Below, piece by piece: positions 17,359-26,623 of a stretch of 59,330 bases of DNA. Both the position numbers and the translations under genes were made by a program. This DNA comes from Actinomycetota bacterium (GTDB lineage: Bacteria > Actinomycetota > Thermoleophilia > Solirubrobacterales > 70-9). Where the stretch lies: positions 1 through 59,330 of the forward strand of contig JAFDWO010000044.1 in the NCBI GenBank assembly GCA_018268415.1, in the 5' to 3' direction. How positions within the stretch are numbered: position 1 is the stretch's first letter; each line of letters begins with the position of its first letter. The notes beneath the pieces are model-generated. The model ran no database searches. It worked only from the letters and a program-made list of their open reading frames with translations, and was not told the DNA's origin.

Positions 17359-18129
17359 TCAGCTCCCCAGGTAGGCGTCGATGACGCGCTGGTCGGAGCG
17401 GACCTCGGCCGGGGTGCCGACCTTGATCACCTTGCCCTGGTCAAGGACGACGATCCGGTCGCAGGAGCCCATGATCACCCGCATGTCGTGCTCGATCAGG
17501 AGGACGCCACAGCCGAGCCGCCGCGGCAGCTGCTCGATCACCTCGATCAGTTCGTCGGTCTCCTCCTCGTTCAGGCCGGCGGCCGGCTCGTCGAGGAACA
17601 GATAACGGGGCTCCATCGCCATCGCCCGGGCGACCTGCAGCCGCCGCTCCTGCCCGGTGGTGATGTCACCGGCGCGGGCCCCGGCGAGCTCGGTCATCCC
17701 GACCGCCTCGAGCATCTCGACCGCCCGTTGGCGGGCGGCGCCGCGTTTCAGCCCGATCCCGACCCCGCTCACTTCGGCGTTTTCGATGACCGTCAGGTTG
17801 GTGAAGAGCCGCGCTCCCTGGAAGGTGCGGACGACGCCGAGCTTCGCCCTCGCCTCCGGGCTCAGGTCGCCGATCTCGGTGTCGTCGACGGCGACCGACC
17901 CCTCGGTCGCCTCCTGGAAGCCGCTGAGGACGTTGACGAAGGTCGTCTTCCCGGCCCCGTTGGGGCCGATCAGGCCGACGATCTCTCCCGGGTACAGGTC
18001 ACAGCTGACGTCGTCGATCGCCGTCAGGCCCTGGAACTGCACCTTGATCCCGGCCGCTCGCAGGCGGCCACCGACGCCCCCCGGCCCGTCCGGCCGGGGG
18101 GCTGTCGATATTCCGGCGGTCGCCCCCAC
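17359..18129 (-). CDS. livG: ABC transporter ATP-binding protein LivG
   Basis: The 256-residue ATPase has Walker A GPNGAGKTT, signature region ITTGQERRLQVARAM, Walker B YLFLDEPAAGLN and switch LLIEHDMRV. The longer open frame to 18747 is an overlap with livK in another frame. I chose the GTG at 18129, 2 bp past the livK stop, because GGAAGG lies 7 bp upstream and the ABC fold starts some 30 residues later. The N-terminal 30 residues are Pro/Gly-rich and unusual for LivG, so a later start cannot be excluded. Confidence 0.9.
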   Translation of the reverse strand: MGATAGISTAPRPDGPGGVGGRLRAAGIKVQFQGLTAIDDVSCDLYPGEIVGLIGPNGAGKTTFVNVLSGFQEATEGSVAVDDTEIGDLSPEARAKLGVVRTFQGARLFTNLTVIENAEVSGVGIGLKRGAARQRAVEMLEAVGMTELAGARAGDITTGQERRLQVARAMAMEPRYLFLDEPAAGLNEEETDELIEVIEQLPRRLGCGVLLIEHDMRVIMGSCDRIVVLDQGKVIKVGTPAEVRSDQRVIDAYLGS

Positions 18130-18131
18130 GG

Positions 18132-19334
18132 TCAGCCTTCCGTGGGAACCGGGGTCACCTTCGGCGTCCACTTCTCGACGAAGGAGGTCTTCCCGTTCTC
18201 GATCTGCATCACCCGCAGGGTCCGCTTGAGGGTGATGTGGTACTTGTCGGTGAACGTGGTCGGCAGCAGCAGTTCCTCGTTTTCGAACCCTTCGAGCGCT
18301 TTCTGCAGTTCGGTCCCGTCGGTCGAGCCCTTGGTGATTTCGATCGCTTTGGCGATCGCCTGGATCGTCGCGTAGCCGGTGACGAAGAGTGAGCTTTCCG
18401 GCCGCTTGCCTTCGGCTTTTTCGTACCGGGCGACCAGTTCGTTCACTTCCGGGCTCGGGTCGTCGCCGTAGATCGAGACGTAGGTGGCGTAGTAGATGCC
18501 GCTGACCCCCGGGACCGCTTCCTTCCAATAATCCCCGTCGACGTCCTCTTCGGCGAGGATCGGCATGTTCAGGCCGGCGGCGCGGATCTGCTTGATCGCC
18601 GCCGCCTGCCCCGGCATGTAGGAGGTCAGGTAGATCGCTTCCGGCTGTTCGGACAGCCCCTTGATCGCGTTGATCTGCGAGGCGATCGACTGGTCTTCCT
18701 GCTTGAAGGTGTCTTCGCCGACCAGGTTGCCGCCCAGTTCCTTCCACCGTTCCTTGAACCCGAACGCGCTCTGTTTGGTGAACTCGAGGGTGTCGTCGGT
18801 GAGCAGGTAGGCGGTCTTCCAGCCTTTCTTTTCAAAGGCCCATTCCGCCATCGTCGCTCCCTCGGCGCCGGCCGCGGTCGCCATCGTGAAGGCGAGCGGG
18901 CCGATCCCGGTCGGGCCCCAGGCGGTCGAGGCCGCACTCGGCGAGAAGGCGAGAACGCCCTTTTCCTGGGCGACGATCGCCGCCGGCGAGCCCTGGTCGA
19001 AGTCGCCGCTCGGGATCACGATTTCGGCGCCGTCACTGAGCACCTGGGTCGCCGCGTCGCCCGAGAGTTCCGGCTTCGACTTGGTGTCGGCGCTCACCGT
19101 TTCGAACTTGCGGCCGGCCGCGCCGCCCTTCTTGTTGATGTCTTCGATCGCGAATTCGGCGGCCTTCTTCGCGGGCCCGTCGAAGGGCTGCATGAAGCCG
19201 GTCTCGCCGATCGCGAAACCGAGCACCACCGGCCCCGAGTCGGACCCGCTGGAGCTACCGCCGCTGCCGGAGCCGCAGGCTGCCAGGGCGACGGCCGTCA
19301 GGGCCATCAGGAGGAACGCGATAAGTCGTTTCAT
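18132..19334 (-). CDS. livK: Periplasmic-type substrate-binding lipoprotein (LivK-like)
   Basis: The 400-residue protein has a lipoprotein signal peptide with lipobox near LAAC, then a Gly/Ser linker and a type-I periplasmic binding fold (Peripla_BP_6): VVLGFAIGETGFMQPFDGPAKKAAEFAIEDINKKGG, split here for length in two segments by the strand-turn. It captures the solute for LivFGHM outside the membrane. The ATG at 19334 follows an AGAAAGG ribosome site and starts MKRL, a proper signal start; the frame open to 19388 is not needed. It has codon use with more TTC/TTT and less extreme GC than its neighbours. A 151-bp gap upstream probably holds the operon's own promoter. Confidence 0.9.
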   Translation of the reverse strand: MKRLIAFLLMALTAVALAACGSGSGGSSSGSDSGPVVLGFAIGETGFMQPFDGPAKKAAEFAIEDINKKGGAAGRKFETVSADTKSKPELSGDAATQVLSDGAEIVIPSGDFDQGSPAAIVAQEKGVLAFSPSAASTAWGPTGIGPLAFTMATAAGAEGATMAEWAFEKKGWKTAYLLTDDTLEFTKQSAFGFKERWKELGGNLVGEDTFKQEDQSIASQINAIKGLSEQPEAIYLTSYMPGQAAAIKQIRAAGLNMPILAEEDVDGDYWKEAVPGVSGIYYATYVSIYGDDPSPEVNELVARYEKAEGKRPESSLFVTGYATIQAIAKAIEITKGSTDGTELQKALEGFENEELLLPTTFTDKYHITLKRTLRVMQIENGKTSFVEKWTPKVTPVPTEG

Positions 19335-19485
19335 CGACTCGCACCTTTCTGTGTCGACCACCGGCCGACGGTTTCTTGGTCTGGTCACTCATTGCGCGGA
19401 TCCCTGGACTCCGCACGTGGACTGCGTTGATCCCTAGTGGCGTCCGACGACCCACGGTGGGCCGTCCCTTTCCTCCAGACGAAGC

Positions 19486-20424
19486 TCATGACTTCCACGC
19501 CTCCAGGTAGGAGGCGAGGTCCCCCGGCGCGGCGATCGGCCGACCGACGACGTCGGCGATCGTGATCGCGGCGCGCACAAGGTCGGCGTTGCTCTCGGCG
19601 GCGACGCCGCGGGCGATGCGGATGTTGTCCTCGAGGCCGACGCGGATGTCCATCCCCAGCGAGAGGCCGACGGCGGCACAGCGGAACTCCATCGGGAAGC
19701 CGGTGGCGGCGACCCCGATCGAGGCGAGCGCGCCGCCGAGTTCCCGCTCGGCCGCGTCACGCATCGCCAGCATCGTCTCGATCGTGTTGGTGGCCCCGCC
19801 GAGGACCCCGAGCACCAGCTGCAGGCGCAGCGGCGGCACCAGCGTCCCCTCTTCGACCAGGAAGCGGGCCATCGTGATGTGGCCCATGTCGTAGGCCTCC
19901 AGCTCGGGCGCGATGCCGCGCTCACGGAACGCGGCGGCGAAGCGGCGGAGGCTGCCGAGCGGATTCGCGAAGATCCCCTTGCCGCTGGTCTCGAGGATCG
20001 CCCGTTCCCACTCGTGCCTGACCTCCGGCATCCGCCCGGCGGTCGGGAACAGCTCGTAGTTCATCGTGCCGAGGTTGAAGGTGCCGATGTCCGGTTCGGC
20101 GGCGTCGAGCCCGGCCAGCCGTTCCTCCTCGGTCATCCCGGGCGAGCCGCCGGTGCTCATGTTGAGCACCGCGTCGGTGCCCGCCCGGATCCCGGCGGCG
20201 ATCTCGGCCAGGAGGCCGGGGTCGGCGGAGGGCCGCCCGTCGTCCTCGCGGCCGTGGACGTGGAGCACGGTCGCCCCCGCCTCGGCGGCGGCGATCCCGG
20301 CAGCGACTATCTCCTCGACCCCGCAGGGCAGGTGGGGCGTCTGCGAGGGCAGGACGTCCCCGCCGGTGATGGCGGCGGTCAGGACCGACGGCCGATAGCG
20401 GTCTTCGCGGGTGGGCAGGTTCAC
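19486..20424 (-). CDS. Beta-keto acid cleavage enzyme (BKACE, DUF849)
   Basis: The 312-residue TIM-barrel protein has the metal-binding HxH (His55, His57 in LHVHGREDDGR), the N-terminal TAAITGG strand, and LEAYDMGHI and GATNTIETMLA segments of BKACE. These Zn enzymes condense a beta-keto acid with acetyl-CoA and split it into acetoacetate plus a new acyl-CoA; the founding member acts on 3-keto-5-aminohexanoate. The GTG start at 20424 overlaps the stop of the Cys4 gene (GTGA); upstream frame is shadow. The substrate class cannot be read from sequence here. AacS downstream would reclaim the acetoacetate. Confidence 0.87.
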   Translation of the reverse strand: MNLPTREDRYRPSVLTAAITGGDVLPSQTPHLPCGVEEIVAAGIAAAEAGATVLHVHGREDDGRPSADPGLLAEIAAGIRAGTDAVLNMSTGGSPGMTEEERLAGLDAAEPDIGTFNLGTMNYELFPTAGRMPEVRHEWERAILETSGKGIFANPLGSLRRFAAAFRERGIAPELEAYDMGHITMARFLVEEGTLVPPLRLQLVLGVLGGATNTIETMLAMRDAAERELGGALASIGVAATGFPMEFRCAAVGLSLGMDIRVGLEDNIRIARGVAAESNADLVRAAITIADVVGRPIAAPGDLASYLEAWKS

Positions 20425-20804
20425 CGGACGGCCTCCCCGAGGCGCGCGGCGACGGGGCCGAACCGGGGCGAGAAGCGCTGCAGGGTGACGATCCGGGCCG
20501 GCTGCCCGTCCGCCGCGAGCGCCACCACGGCGGCGTCGAGCTCGGCCTCGGAATCGACCCGGACGCGGAGCAGGCGACTGCCGCCCGCCACCGGGCCGAG
20601 ATCGGCCACGCCGCAGCGGGGGGCGGGAGATGGCGCGACCAACCGGGCCTCGATCAGATGATCGGGCGGCTCCAGGGCGGCGGGCGGCAGGTCGGGGGAG
20701 GCGTAGCCTGCGGCGGCGAGCTCGCGACAGCGCGCCGAGCAGTACCCCGCGTCCAGGCGCGGCGCGGGACGCCCGCAGAGCCGGCAGTGCACGGCGGCGC
20801 TCAC
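20421..20804 (-). CDS. Small Cys4 zinc-ribbon protein inside the hyu-BKACE operon
   Basis: The 127-residue protein starts with a Cys4 motif (HCRLCG about residue 7-12 and YCSARC about 23-28), likely binding Zn, followed by a Pro-rich linker and a C-terminal region with an alternating beta/alpha look (RLLRVRVDSEAELDAAVVAL, then ARIVTLQRFSPRF). I do not recognise the family. Both ends overlap neighbours by 4 bp (GTGA with hyuB1 and with BKACE), so its synthesis is coupled to both. It may be an accessory subunit or activator of the hydantoinase, or a regulator; nothing in the sequence decides. Confidence 0.7.
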   Translation of the reverse strand: MSAAVHCRLCGRPAPRLDAGYCSARCRELAAAGYASPDLPPAALEPPDHLIEARLVAPSPAPRCGVADLGPVAGGSRLLRVRVDSEAELDAAVVALAADGQPARIVTLQRFSPRFGPVAARLGEAVR

Positions 20805-22495
20805 CTTGCCTCCAGATAACCGAGGCGGGCGTCGCGTTCGCGCAGCGCCGGATCGCGCTCGGCGGGCGGGCCGTAGCCGGCGCCGCCGACGGTGAGGTAG
20901 ACGAAGACGTCGTCGGGGCCCAGGTCCACCCCGCCCCACTTGCTGGCCGAGCTGCGGCCGAAGAGCTCGTGGGCGGTGCCGGTGCGGCCGTCGGCGAGCT
21001 CGAACAGGACCTGGTTCCAGAGACCCTCGCGCCACGGCTCCGGCGGCAGCCCACCGAAGAGGCCGAAGGGGCTCGAGAGGCATCGCTCGGCCAGCAGGCT
21101 GACCCGCAGGCGCTCGGTCAGGACGCGCACCTTCATCGTCGTCCCGAGGCCGCCGCGATGGCGGCCGTCACCGGCCAGGCCGGTGGTCAGCTCGAAGGCG
21201 TCGAAGCGGATCGGGTAGGCCTGCTCGTTGGCCTCCAGCGAGGACTGGCGGTCGTTCGACCAGGTGCCCATCACGGCCGCGTTGCCGTCGCCGTGGACGC
21301 TGCCGCCCCAGCCGCCGGCCGCGTAGAGGTAGAAGACCGTTTCCCCGCCGGTGCGCGGGTCGATCCCGCCCGCGGTCAGGTTCAGGTAGGTGCCGTGGGA
21401 CGCGGCGATGACCCGCTCGGGCACCGCCGACGCCAGCGCTCCCATGACCGCCTCGTTGATCCGGGCCGAGGTCTCGACGTTGCCGCCGACGACCGGTGCC
21501 GGGTGCTCGGGGTTGACCACCGTCCCCGGCGGCGCGATCACGGTGATCGGCCGATAACAGCCGTGGTTGGTGGGGATGTCGGGCGAGACCAACTCGATGA
21601 ACGGGCAGTAGACGTTGGAGGCGGTGACCGCGTAGGGCGCGTTGACGGGTCCCAGCGCCTGCGGCGAGGAGCCGCTGAAGTCGACGATCACGTCGCTGCC
21701 CTCGATCGTCACCGTCACCGCGACGGCAAGCGGCTCGGTCCGTTGCCCGTCGTCCTCGAGCCAGTTGACGAACTGGTAGGTGCCGTCCGGGATCCCCTCG
21801 AGCTCGGCCCGCATCCGCCGCTCCGAGTAGTTCTTGATCTCCTCCAGCACGGCGCGAAAGGTGTCGACTCCGTGCCGCGCGGCCAGCTCGGCGATCCGCC
21901 GGCCGCCGGTCTGCAGCGACCCGTACATCGCCTGCAGGTCGCCGCGACAGGAGTCGGAGTCGCGGACGTTGGCGAGGAGGAGCTTCCAGGCCGCTTCGAC
22001 CGGCTCGCCGCGGCGGTAGAGCAGGAGCGGCGGCACCCGCACGCCCTCCTGGAAGATCTCGGTCGCCTCGCCGTAGAAGCTGCCGGGGACCGCGCCGCCG
22101 ACGTCGACCTGGTGGGCGCGGTTGGCGCAGATCGCCACCACCTCGCCCGCGTGGAAGACCGGCAGGAGCATCGTGAAGTCGGGCAGGTGGCTGCCGCCGC
22201 GGTAGGGGTCGTTGGTCAGGATCACGTCGCCCGGCTCGAGCTCGGACACCGGCAGGTCGGCCAGCGCCCACTCGACCGCGAAGGGCATCGCCCCCAGGTG
22301 GAGCGGGTCGAAGGCCGCCTGGGCGATCATCTCCGAGCCCGCGTCGAAGACGGCGCACGAGTAATCACGGCCCTCGTTGAAGATCGGCGAGTGCGAGGTC
22401 CGGCCCATCGCCAGGCCCATCTCCTCGGTCAGCGTCACCAGGCTGCCGCGGATGATCTCGACGGTGACGAAGTCGACCTGGGCCATCACGGTCAT
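20801..22495 (-). CDS. hyuB: Hydantoinase B/oxoprolinase family subunit (HyuB1)
   Basis: The 564-residue protein shows HyuB landmarks: DFVTVEIIRGSLVTLTEEMG at the start (two segments), SPIFNEGRDYSCAVFD, PGDVILTNDPYRGGSHLPDF, and the C-terminal GGGYG-like VGGAGYGPPAERDP. With HyuA it forms the ATP-dependent enzyme that opens cyclic amides such as N-methylhydantoin, hydantoins or 5-oxoproline; acetone and acetophenone carboxylase subunits are also related. It overlaps hyuA1 (ATGA) and the Cys4 gene. Length is normal (about 520-590). Confidence 0.9.
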   Translation of the reverse strand: MTVMAQVDFVTVEIIRGSLVTLTEEMGLAMGRTSHSPIFNEGRDYSCAVFDAGSEMIAQAAFDPLHLGAMPFAVEWALADLPVSELEPGDVILTNDPYRGGSHLPDFTMLLPVFHAGEVVAICANRAHQVDVGGAVPGSFYGEATEIFQEGVRVPPLLLYRRGEPVEAAWKLLLANVRDSDSCRGDLQAMYGSLQTGGRRIAELAARHGVDTFRAVLEEIKNYSERRMRAELEGIPDGTYQFVNWLEDDGQRTEPLAVAVTVTIEGSDVIVDFSGSSPQALGPVNAPYAVTASNVYCPFIELVSPDIPTNHGCYRPITVIAPPGTVVNPEHPAPVVGGNVETSARINEAVMGALASAVPERVIAASHGTYLNLTAGGIDPRTGGETVFYLYAAGGWGGSVHGDGNAAVMGTWSNDRQSSLEANEQAYPIRFDAFELTTGLAGDGRHRGGLGTTMKVRVLTERLRVSLLAERCLSSPFGLFGGLPPEPWREGLWNQVLFELADGRTGTAHELFGRSSASKWGGVDLGPDDVFVYLTVGGAGYGPPAERDPALRERDARLGYLEAR

Positions 22496-24531
22496 GCCGC
22501 CTCCCTCAGCAGCAGCGCGCCGCTGCGGTCGACGCTTGCCACCTGGCCGGGATAAACGACCACGGTGGCATCGTCGGAGGAGAGGATCGCCGGGCCCGCG
22601 AGCTCGGCGCCGGCGCGCAGGGCGGCGCGGTCGTAGACGTCCAGCTCGACCCGCTCGGCGCTGCCGATCAGGCGCACCTCGCGGCTGCCGGTGCGGGCCT
22701 CCGCGGGGGCGCGATCGCCCTCGCTCGCCAACGCCGGGCGACCACGGCCGCGGACGGCGCTGACCGCGAGCGCACGGATCTCGACCCGGTCACCGGGGCG
22801 GTGGTGGCCGTACTCGCGCAGGTGGCCGGCGTCGAACTCCGCCCGGGCGGCGCCGAGGATCTCCGGCGTGATCTCGCCAGGATCGAGGTCGACCTCGATC
22901 TCGTGCCGCTGGCCGACGTAACGGAGCGCCGCGCGCCGACGGAAACCGACCTCCTCCTCGCCCTCGAAGGCGGCCGCGGCTTCCGTCTCGGCGGCGACGA
23001 AGACCCGCTCGAGGTCGGCCGGGTCGAGCCGCTCGACGTCGCCGTGGTAGGTGCGCTGGACGTCGAAGCGCAGGTCGGCACCGAGCATCCCGAAGGCGGA
23101 GAAGACGCCGGCGTGCGGGGGCACGATCACCTCGGGCATCTCCAGCAGGCGGGCCAGGGCGCCGGCCAGCATCGACCCGGCACCGCCGAAGGAGAAGAGC
23201 GAGAACTCGCGCGGGTCGTCGCCGCGCTCGACCGAGTGCTTGCGGATCTCGGCCGCCATCCCGGCCATCGCGATCTGCAGGATCGCGTCGGCGACGAACT
23301 CGGCGCTCTCGCCGAGCTGCTCGCCGAGGCCCTCGATCGCGGCCACCGCGGCCTCGCGGTCGAGCTGCACGGCGCCGCCGGCGATCGGCTCGTCGCCGAG
23401 GTAACCGAGGACGACGAAGGCGTCGGTGATCGTCGGCGTCGTGCCGCCGAGGCCGTAGGCCACCGGTCCCGGGTCGGCGCCGGCGCTGCTCGGGCCGATG
23501 CGGAGCAGGCCACCGGCGTCGATCCAGGCCTCGCTGCCACCGCCGGCGCCGATCGTGGTCACGTCGACTACCGGGATCCGGAACGGCAGACCCCATTCGA
23601 TCTGCCCTTCGCTGCGGAAGCGCGGCCGGCCGCCGACGATCGCGCAGACGTCGAAGCTGGTGCCACCCATGTCCGCGGTGATCAGGTTTTCGCGGCCGAG
23701 CAGCTGCCCGACCAACCCCGCCCCGACCACGCCGCCGGCGGGGCCCGAGTGGAGGGTGAAGATCGGCCGGTCCTCGGCGACCGCGATCGGCGCCACCCCG
23801 GCGTTGGCGAACATCACCAGCGGGTCGACGGCGAAGTCCTCGGCCCGCACCCGCTGCTCGAGCTCCCGCAGGTAGCTGCCCATCAGCGGCTTCAGCATCG
23901 CGTCGAGGACGGTGGTGCAGACCCGCTCGTACTCGCGCACCTCGGGGTTGACCCGGCTCGAGATCGAGACCGCGACGTCGGGGCGCTCAGCGGCGACGAT
24001 CTCCGCCGCACGCAGCTCGTGGGCGTCGTTCATGAAGGAGTGCAGGAAGCAGATCGCGACCGCCTCGACACCGTCGAAGGCATCGCTGCGCAGCAGCCGG
24101 GCCAGCCCGTCCTCGTCGAGGGGTCGGACCATGCCGCCCTCGGCGTCGACCCGCTCGGCCACCTCGAAGCGCAGGTCCCGCGGCACCAGCGGCTCCGGCT
24201 TGCGCCAGGCGGTGTCGTACACCGGCATCGGCCGGTCGCCGCGCATCAGCTCCAGCACGTCACGGAAGCCGGCCGTGGTGATGACCGCGGTGCGCGGGGC
24301 GGTGCGCTCGATCACCGCGTTGGTCCCGGCCGTGGTGCCGTGCAGGAGCTCGCCGATCTCGGCGGGCGGATGCTCGCTCTGTGCCAGCGCCCGCAGCACT
24401 CCGCGGGAGCGGTCCTCGGTGTCGGTGAGGACCTTGACCGTGCGCAGCCGCTCGGTGCCGGGGTCGTAGGCGACGAGGTCGGTGAAGGTGCCGCCGACGT
24501 CGACGGCGATGCGGATCGCGTCAGCCTTCAC
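22492..24531 (-). CDS. hyuA: Hydantoinase A/oxoprolinase family subunit (HyuA1)
   Basis: The 679-residue subunit begins with the ATP-binding DVGGTFTDLVAYD (about residue 10-22), followed by LLHGTTAGTNAVIER, the NPEVREYERVCTTVLDA segment, ITADMGGTSFDVCAIVGG and SFGGAGSMLAGALARLL, all HyuA signatures of the ASKHA ATPase fold. It supplies ATP hydrolysis for ring opening by HyuB1. Its start overlaps the gntR1 stop by 11 bp. It is a diverged paralogue of hyuA2 (28414-30504), which differs in the region after the GGTSFD motif, so the two pairs probably use different substrates. Confidence 0.9.
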   Translation of the reverse strand: MKADAIRIAVDVGGTFTDLVAYDPGTERLRTVKVLTDTEDRSRGVLRALAQSEHPPAEIGELLHGTTAGTNAVIERTAPRTAVITTAGFRDVLELMRGDRPMPVYDTAWRKPEPLVPRDLRFEVAERVDAEGGMVRPLDEDGLARLLRSDAFDGVEAVAICFLHSFMNDAHELRAAEIVAAERPDVAVSISSRVNPEVREYERVCTTVLDAMLKPLMGSYLRELEQRVRAEDFAVDPLVMFANAGVAPIAVAEDRPIFTLHSGPAGGVVGAGLVGQLLGRENLITADMGGTSFDVCAIVGGRPRFRSEGQIEWGLPFRIPVVDVTTIGAGGGSEAWIDAGGLLRIGPSSAGADPGPVAYGLGGTTPTITDAFVVLGYLGDEPIAGGAVQLDREAAVAAIEGLGEQLGESAEFVADAILQIAMAGMAAEIRKHSVERGDDPREFSLFSFGGAGSMLAGALARLLEMPEVIVPPHAGVFSAFGMLGADLRFDVQRTYHGDVERLDPADLERVFVAAETEAAAAFEGEEEVGFRRRAALRYVGQRHEIEVDLDPGEITPEILGAARAEFDAGHLREYGHHRPGDRVEIRALAVSAVRGRGRPALASEGDRAPAEARTGSREVRLIGSAERVELDVYDRAALRAGAELAGPAILSSDDATVVVYPGQVASVDRSGALLLREAA

Positions 24532-25234
24532 GGAGTCCCCAGAGCAGGCGGGCGCGCGCCTCTTCGACCTGCTCGCCCTCGCCCATCCCGTCGAAGACCT
24601 GGTCGACGGTAGAGAGGATGTGCTCGATCATCACCCGCGAGGCCCGATCCGGGTCGCCGGCGGCGATCGCGTCGACGATCACCTGGTGCTCGGCGGCGAG
24701 GTCGGAGCCGTCGACGACCGAGTCGTTGTCGACCGACATCGCCAACTGGATCTGGGCGGCGGCCGCGGCGAAGGAGTGGGCGAGGATCTGGTTGCCGGAG
24801 AGCTCGCAGATCTTGCGGTGGAACTTCATCTCGATCGCGGTCATCGCGGCGACGTCGCGGTGCTCCTCGGAGGCATCGCGCATCTGCCCGATCAGCTCCT
24901 CAAGGGGCTCGACCGGCTCGGCGCGGCAGGTGGTCAGCCGGGCGGCGATCGGCTCCAGCCCGAGGCGCAGGTTGTAGATGTCGGCGACGTCGGCGGCCGA
25001 GAAGCGCCGTGCACAGAGCCCCCGCCCCGGTGCGTCCTCGACCAGGCCTTCGGACTTCAGCTTCTGCAGCGCCTCGCGTACCGGCACCCGGCTGACTCCG
25101 AGCCGCTCCGCCAGCTCGGTCTCGACCAGGTGCTCGCCGGGCCGGAACTCGCCGGCAAGGACGCTGCCCCGCAGTGCCTCGTAGACGCGGTCGGCGAAGC
25201 CGCGGCGGTCGATCGCGCTGAGCTGGGAGCTCAC
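24521..25234 (-). CDS. GntR-family transcriptional regulator, FCD subfamily (GntR1)
   Basis: The 237-residue regulator has an N-terminal winged helix (EFRPGEHLVETELAERLGVSRVPVREALQKL, in two segments, about residues 30-65) and an all-helical FCD effector domain with conserved Asp/His positions. Members usually repress catabolic genes and release DNA on binding an acid ligand or metal. It lies inside the operon, between aminotransferase 1 (4-bp overlap) and hyuA1, so it likely regulates its own operon. The nearest candidate site is CTGTATACGG upstream of aminotransferase 1. Confidence 0.88.
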   Translation of the reverse strand: MSSQLSAIDRRGFADRVYEALRGSVLAGEFRPGEHLVETELAERLGVSRVPVREALQKLKSEGLVEDAPGRGLCARRFSAADVADIYNLRLGLEPIAARLTTCRAEPVEPLEELIGQMRDASEEHRDVAAMTAIEMKFHRKICELSGNQILAHSFAAAAAQIQLAMSVDNDSVVDGSDLAAEHQVIVDAIAAGDPDRASRVMIEHILSTVDQVFDGMGEGEQVEEARARLLWGLREG

Positions 25235-26586
25235 GGCAGTTCTTTCGCCAGCTGGGCGCGGACGTCGCCGAGGGCGAGGTCGAGGCCCGCGACGATCTCG
25301 TCGACGTCGGCCCCGGTCACGGTCAGCGGCGGCGAGATCAGGATCTGGTCGCCGGCTCCACCGTAGGGGGCGGCGCCCTGGTAGATCATCACGCCGTGCT
25401 CCTGGGCGGCCGCGCGGATGCGGGCGGCGAACCCGATCCCCGGGTCGAACGGGCGCTTGGTCTCCAGGTCGGCGACGAACTCGATCCCGGCGAGCAGGCC
25501 CTTGCCGCGGATGTCGCCCATCACCGGGTGCTCCTCGGCGAGGCGGGCGAGGCCGGAGAAGAGGCGGTCGCCCTGGCGGGCGGCGTTCTCGACCAGTCGG
25601 TCGCGGACGATGATCGCGAGGACGGCGACCCCGGCCGCGCAGGCGACCGGGTGCGATTCGTAGGTGAGCCCGTGGACGAAGGAGGCGCCCTCGGCTTCGA
25701 AGAGCTCGACGATCTCGTCCTGGGCGATCACCGCGCCGAGCGGCACGTACCCGCCGGCGAGCCCCTTCGCGGTGACGATGACGTCCGGCTCGACGTCCCA
25801 GTGTTCGATGCCGAAGTTGCGCCCCGTCCGACCCATCCCGGTGACCACCTCGTCGGCGATGAACAGCACGTCGTGGCGATCGCAGATCGCCCGCACCTCA
25901 CGGTAGTAGTCGGGCCCCGGGGTGATCCCGGGGGCGGCAGCGGCGCCGATCGGCTCGGCGATGAAGGCGGCGACCCGGTCCGGACCGGCGGCGAGGATCG
26001 CCGCCTCCAGCTCGTCCGGCGAGCCGGCGTCGTCGCCGGCGATCGTGCGGTACGCGTACGGCGCGTGCACCTTCGGCGTGAGCGGCGAGAAGTAGGGCCG
26101 GTAGGGCTCCTGGCGGGAAGGCACGCCGCTGAGCCCGAGCGCGATCAGGGTCGCGCCGTGGTAGCTCCGCTCGCGCGAGATCACGATCTCCTTCTCCGGC
26201 CGGCCGCGCAGGACCTGGTACTGACGGGCGAGCTTCAGCGCCGTCTCCACGCCCTCCGAGCCGCCGGAGACGAAGGTCGACCGGTTGAGGCCGCCGGGTG
26301 CGAAATCGGCCAGCGCCCGGGCCAGCTCCTCGGCCGGTTCGTTCTCGAACTGGCCGTTGTGGACGAAGGCGAGGCGGCGGGCCTGCTCGGCGATCGCCTC
26401 CACCACCTCGTCGACCCCGTGGCCGACGCTGATCACTGAGATCGCCCCCGAGTCGGCGTCGATGTATTCGCGGCCCTCGCGATCGCGGATGCGGACGCCA
26501 TCGCCGCTCACGGCCATCGGATAGTCCGCGCTGAAGTCGCGGGGAATGACCGCCCGGGCCTCGTGTGAAGTATCTGGACTCGACAT
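25231..26586 (-). CDS. Class III PLP-dependent aminotransferase (omega-amino acid type)
   Basis: The 451-residue enzyme has class III features: SGAISVISVGHG, FVSGGSEGVETALKLAR for PLP phosphate, SRERSYHGATLIALGLSG, FIADEVVTGMGRTG and the Schiff-base lysine in TAKGLAGGYVPLGA. These enzymes move amino groups from omega- or beta-amino acids to a keto acid, giving a semialdehyde or beta-keto acid. The ATG at 26586 follows TAGGCGG and comes just after a promoter-like stretch; the frame open to 26679 is not part of it. It overlaps gntR1 by 4 bp. It would feed a beta-keto acid to BKACE. Confidence 0.88.
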   Translation of the reverse strand: MSSPDTSHEARAVIPRDFSADYPMAVSGDGVRIRDREGREYIDADSGAISVISVGHGVDEVVEAIAEQARRLAFVHNGQFENEPAEELARALADFAPGGLNRSTFVSGGSEGVETALKLARQYQVLRGRPEKEIVISRERSYHGATLIALGLSGVPSRQEPYRPYFSPLTPKVHAPYAYRTIAGDDAGSPDELEAAILAAGPDRVAAFIAEPIGAAAAPGITPGPDYYREVRAICDRHDVLFIADEVVTGMGRTGRNFGIEHWDVEPDVIVTAKGLAGGYVPLGAVIAQDEIVELFEAEGASFVHGLTYESHPVACAAGVAVLAIIVRDRLVENAARQGDRLFSGLARLAEEHPVMGDIRGKGLLAGIEFVADLETKRPFDPGIGFAARIRAAAQEHGVMIYQGAAPYGGAGDQILISPPLTVTGADVDEIVAGLDLALGDVRAQLAKELP

Positions 26587-26623
26587 ACCGCCTACCGTAT
26601 ACAGAGTTCTGAGAGAACGCAAC
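26587..26623 (-). promoter_or_regulatory. Candidate promoter/operator of the aminotransferase 1-gntR1-hyuAB1 operon
   Basis: This 37-bp gap between hyuB2 and aminotransferase 1 reads, on the minus strand, TTGCGT then CTGTATACGG (26595-26604) just before the start. GTATAC is a palindromic core as in many FCD-GntR operators, and it overlaps a possible -10 box (TACGGT). Assignment is tentative. Confidence 0.4.

Noticed and set aside
20630..24612. Very long plus-strand frames (over 600 codons each) opposite hyuB1 and hyuA1
   Set aside because: They are GC shadows: products are His/Arg/Gln/Val-rich without domains, while the minus strand encodes clear enzymes.
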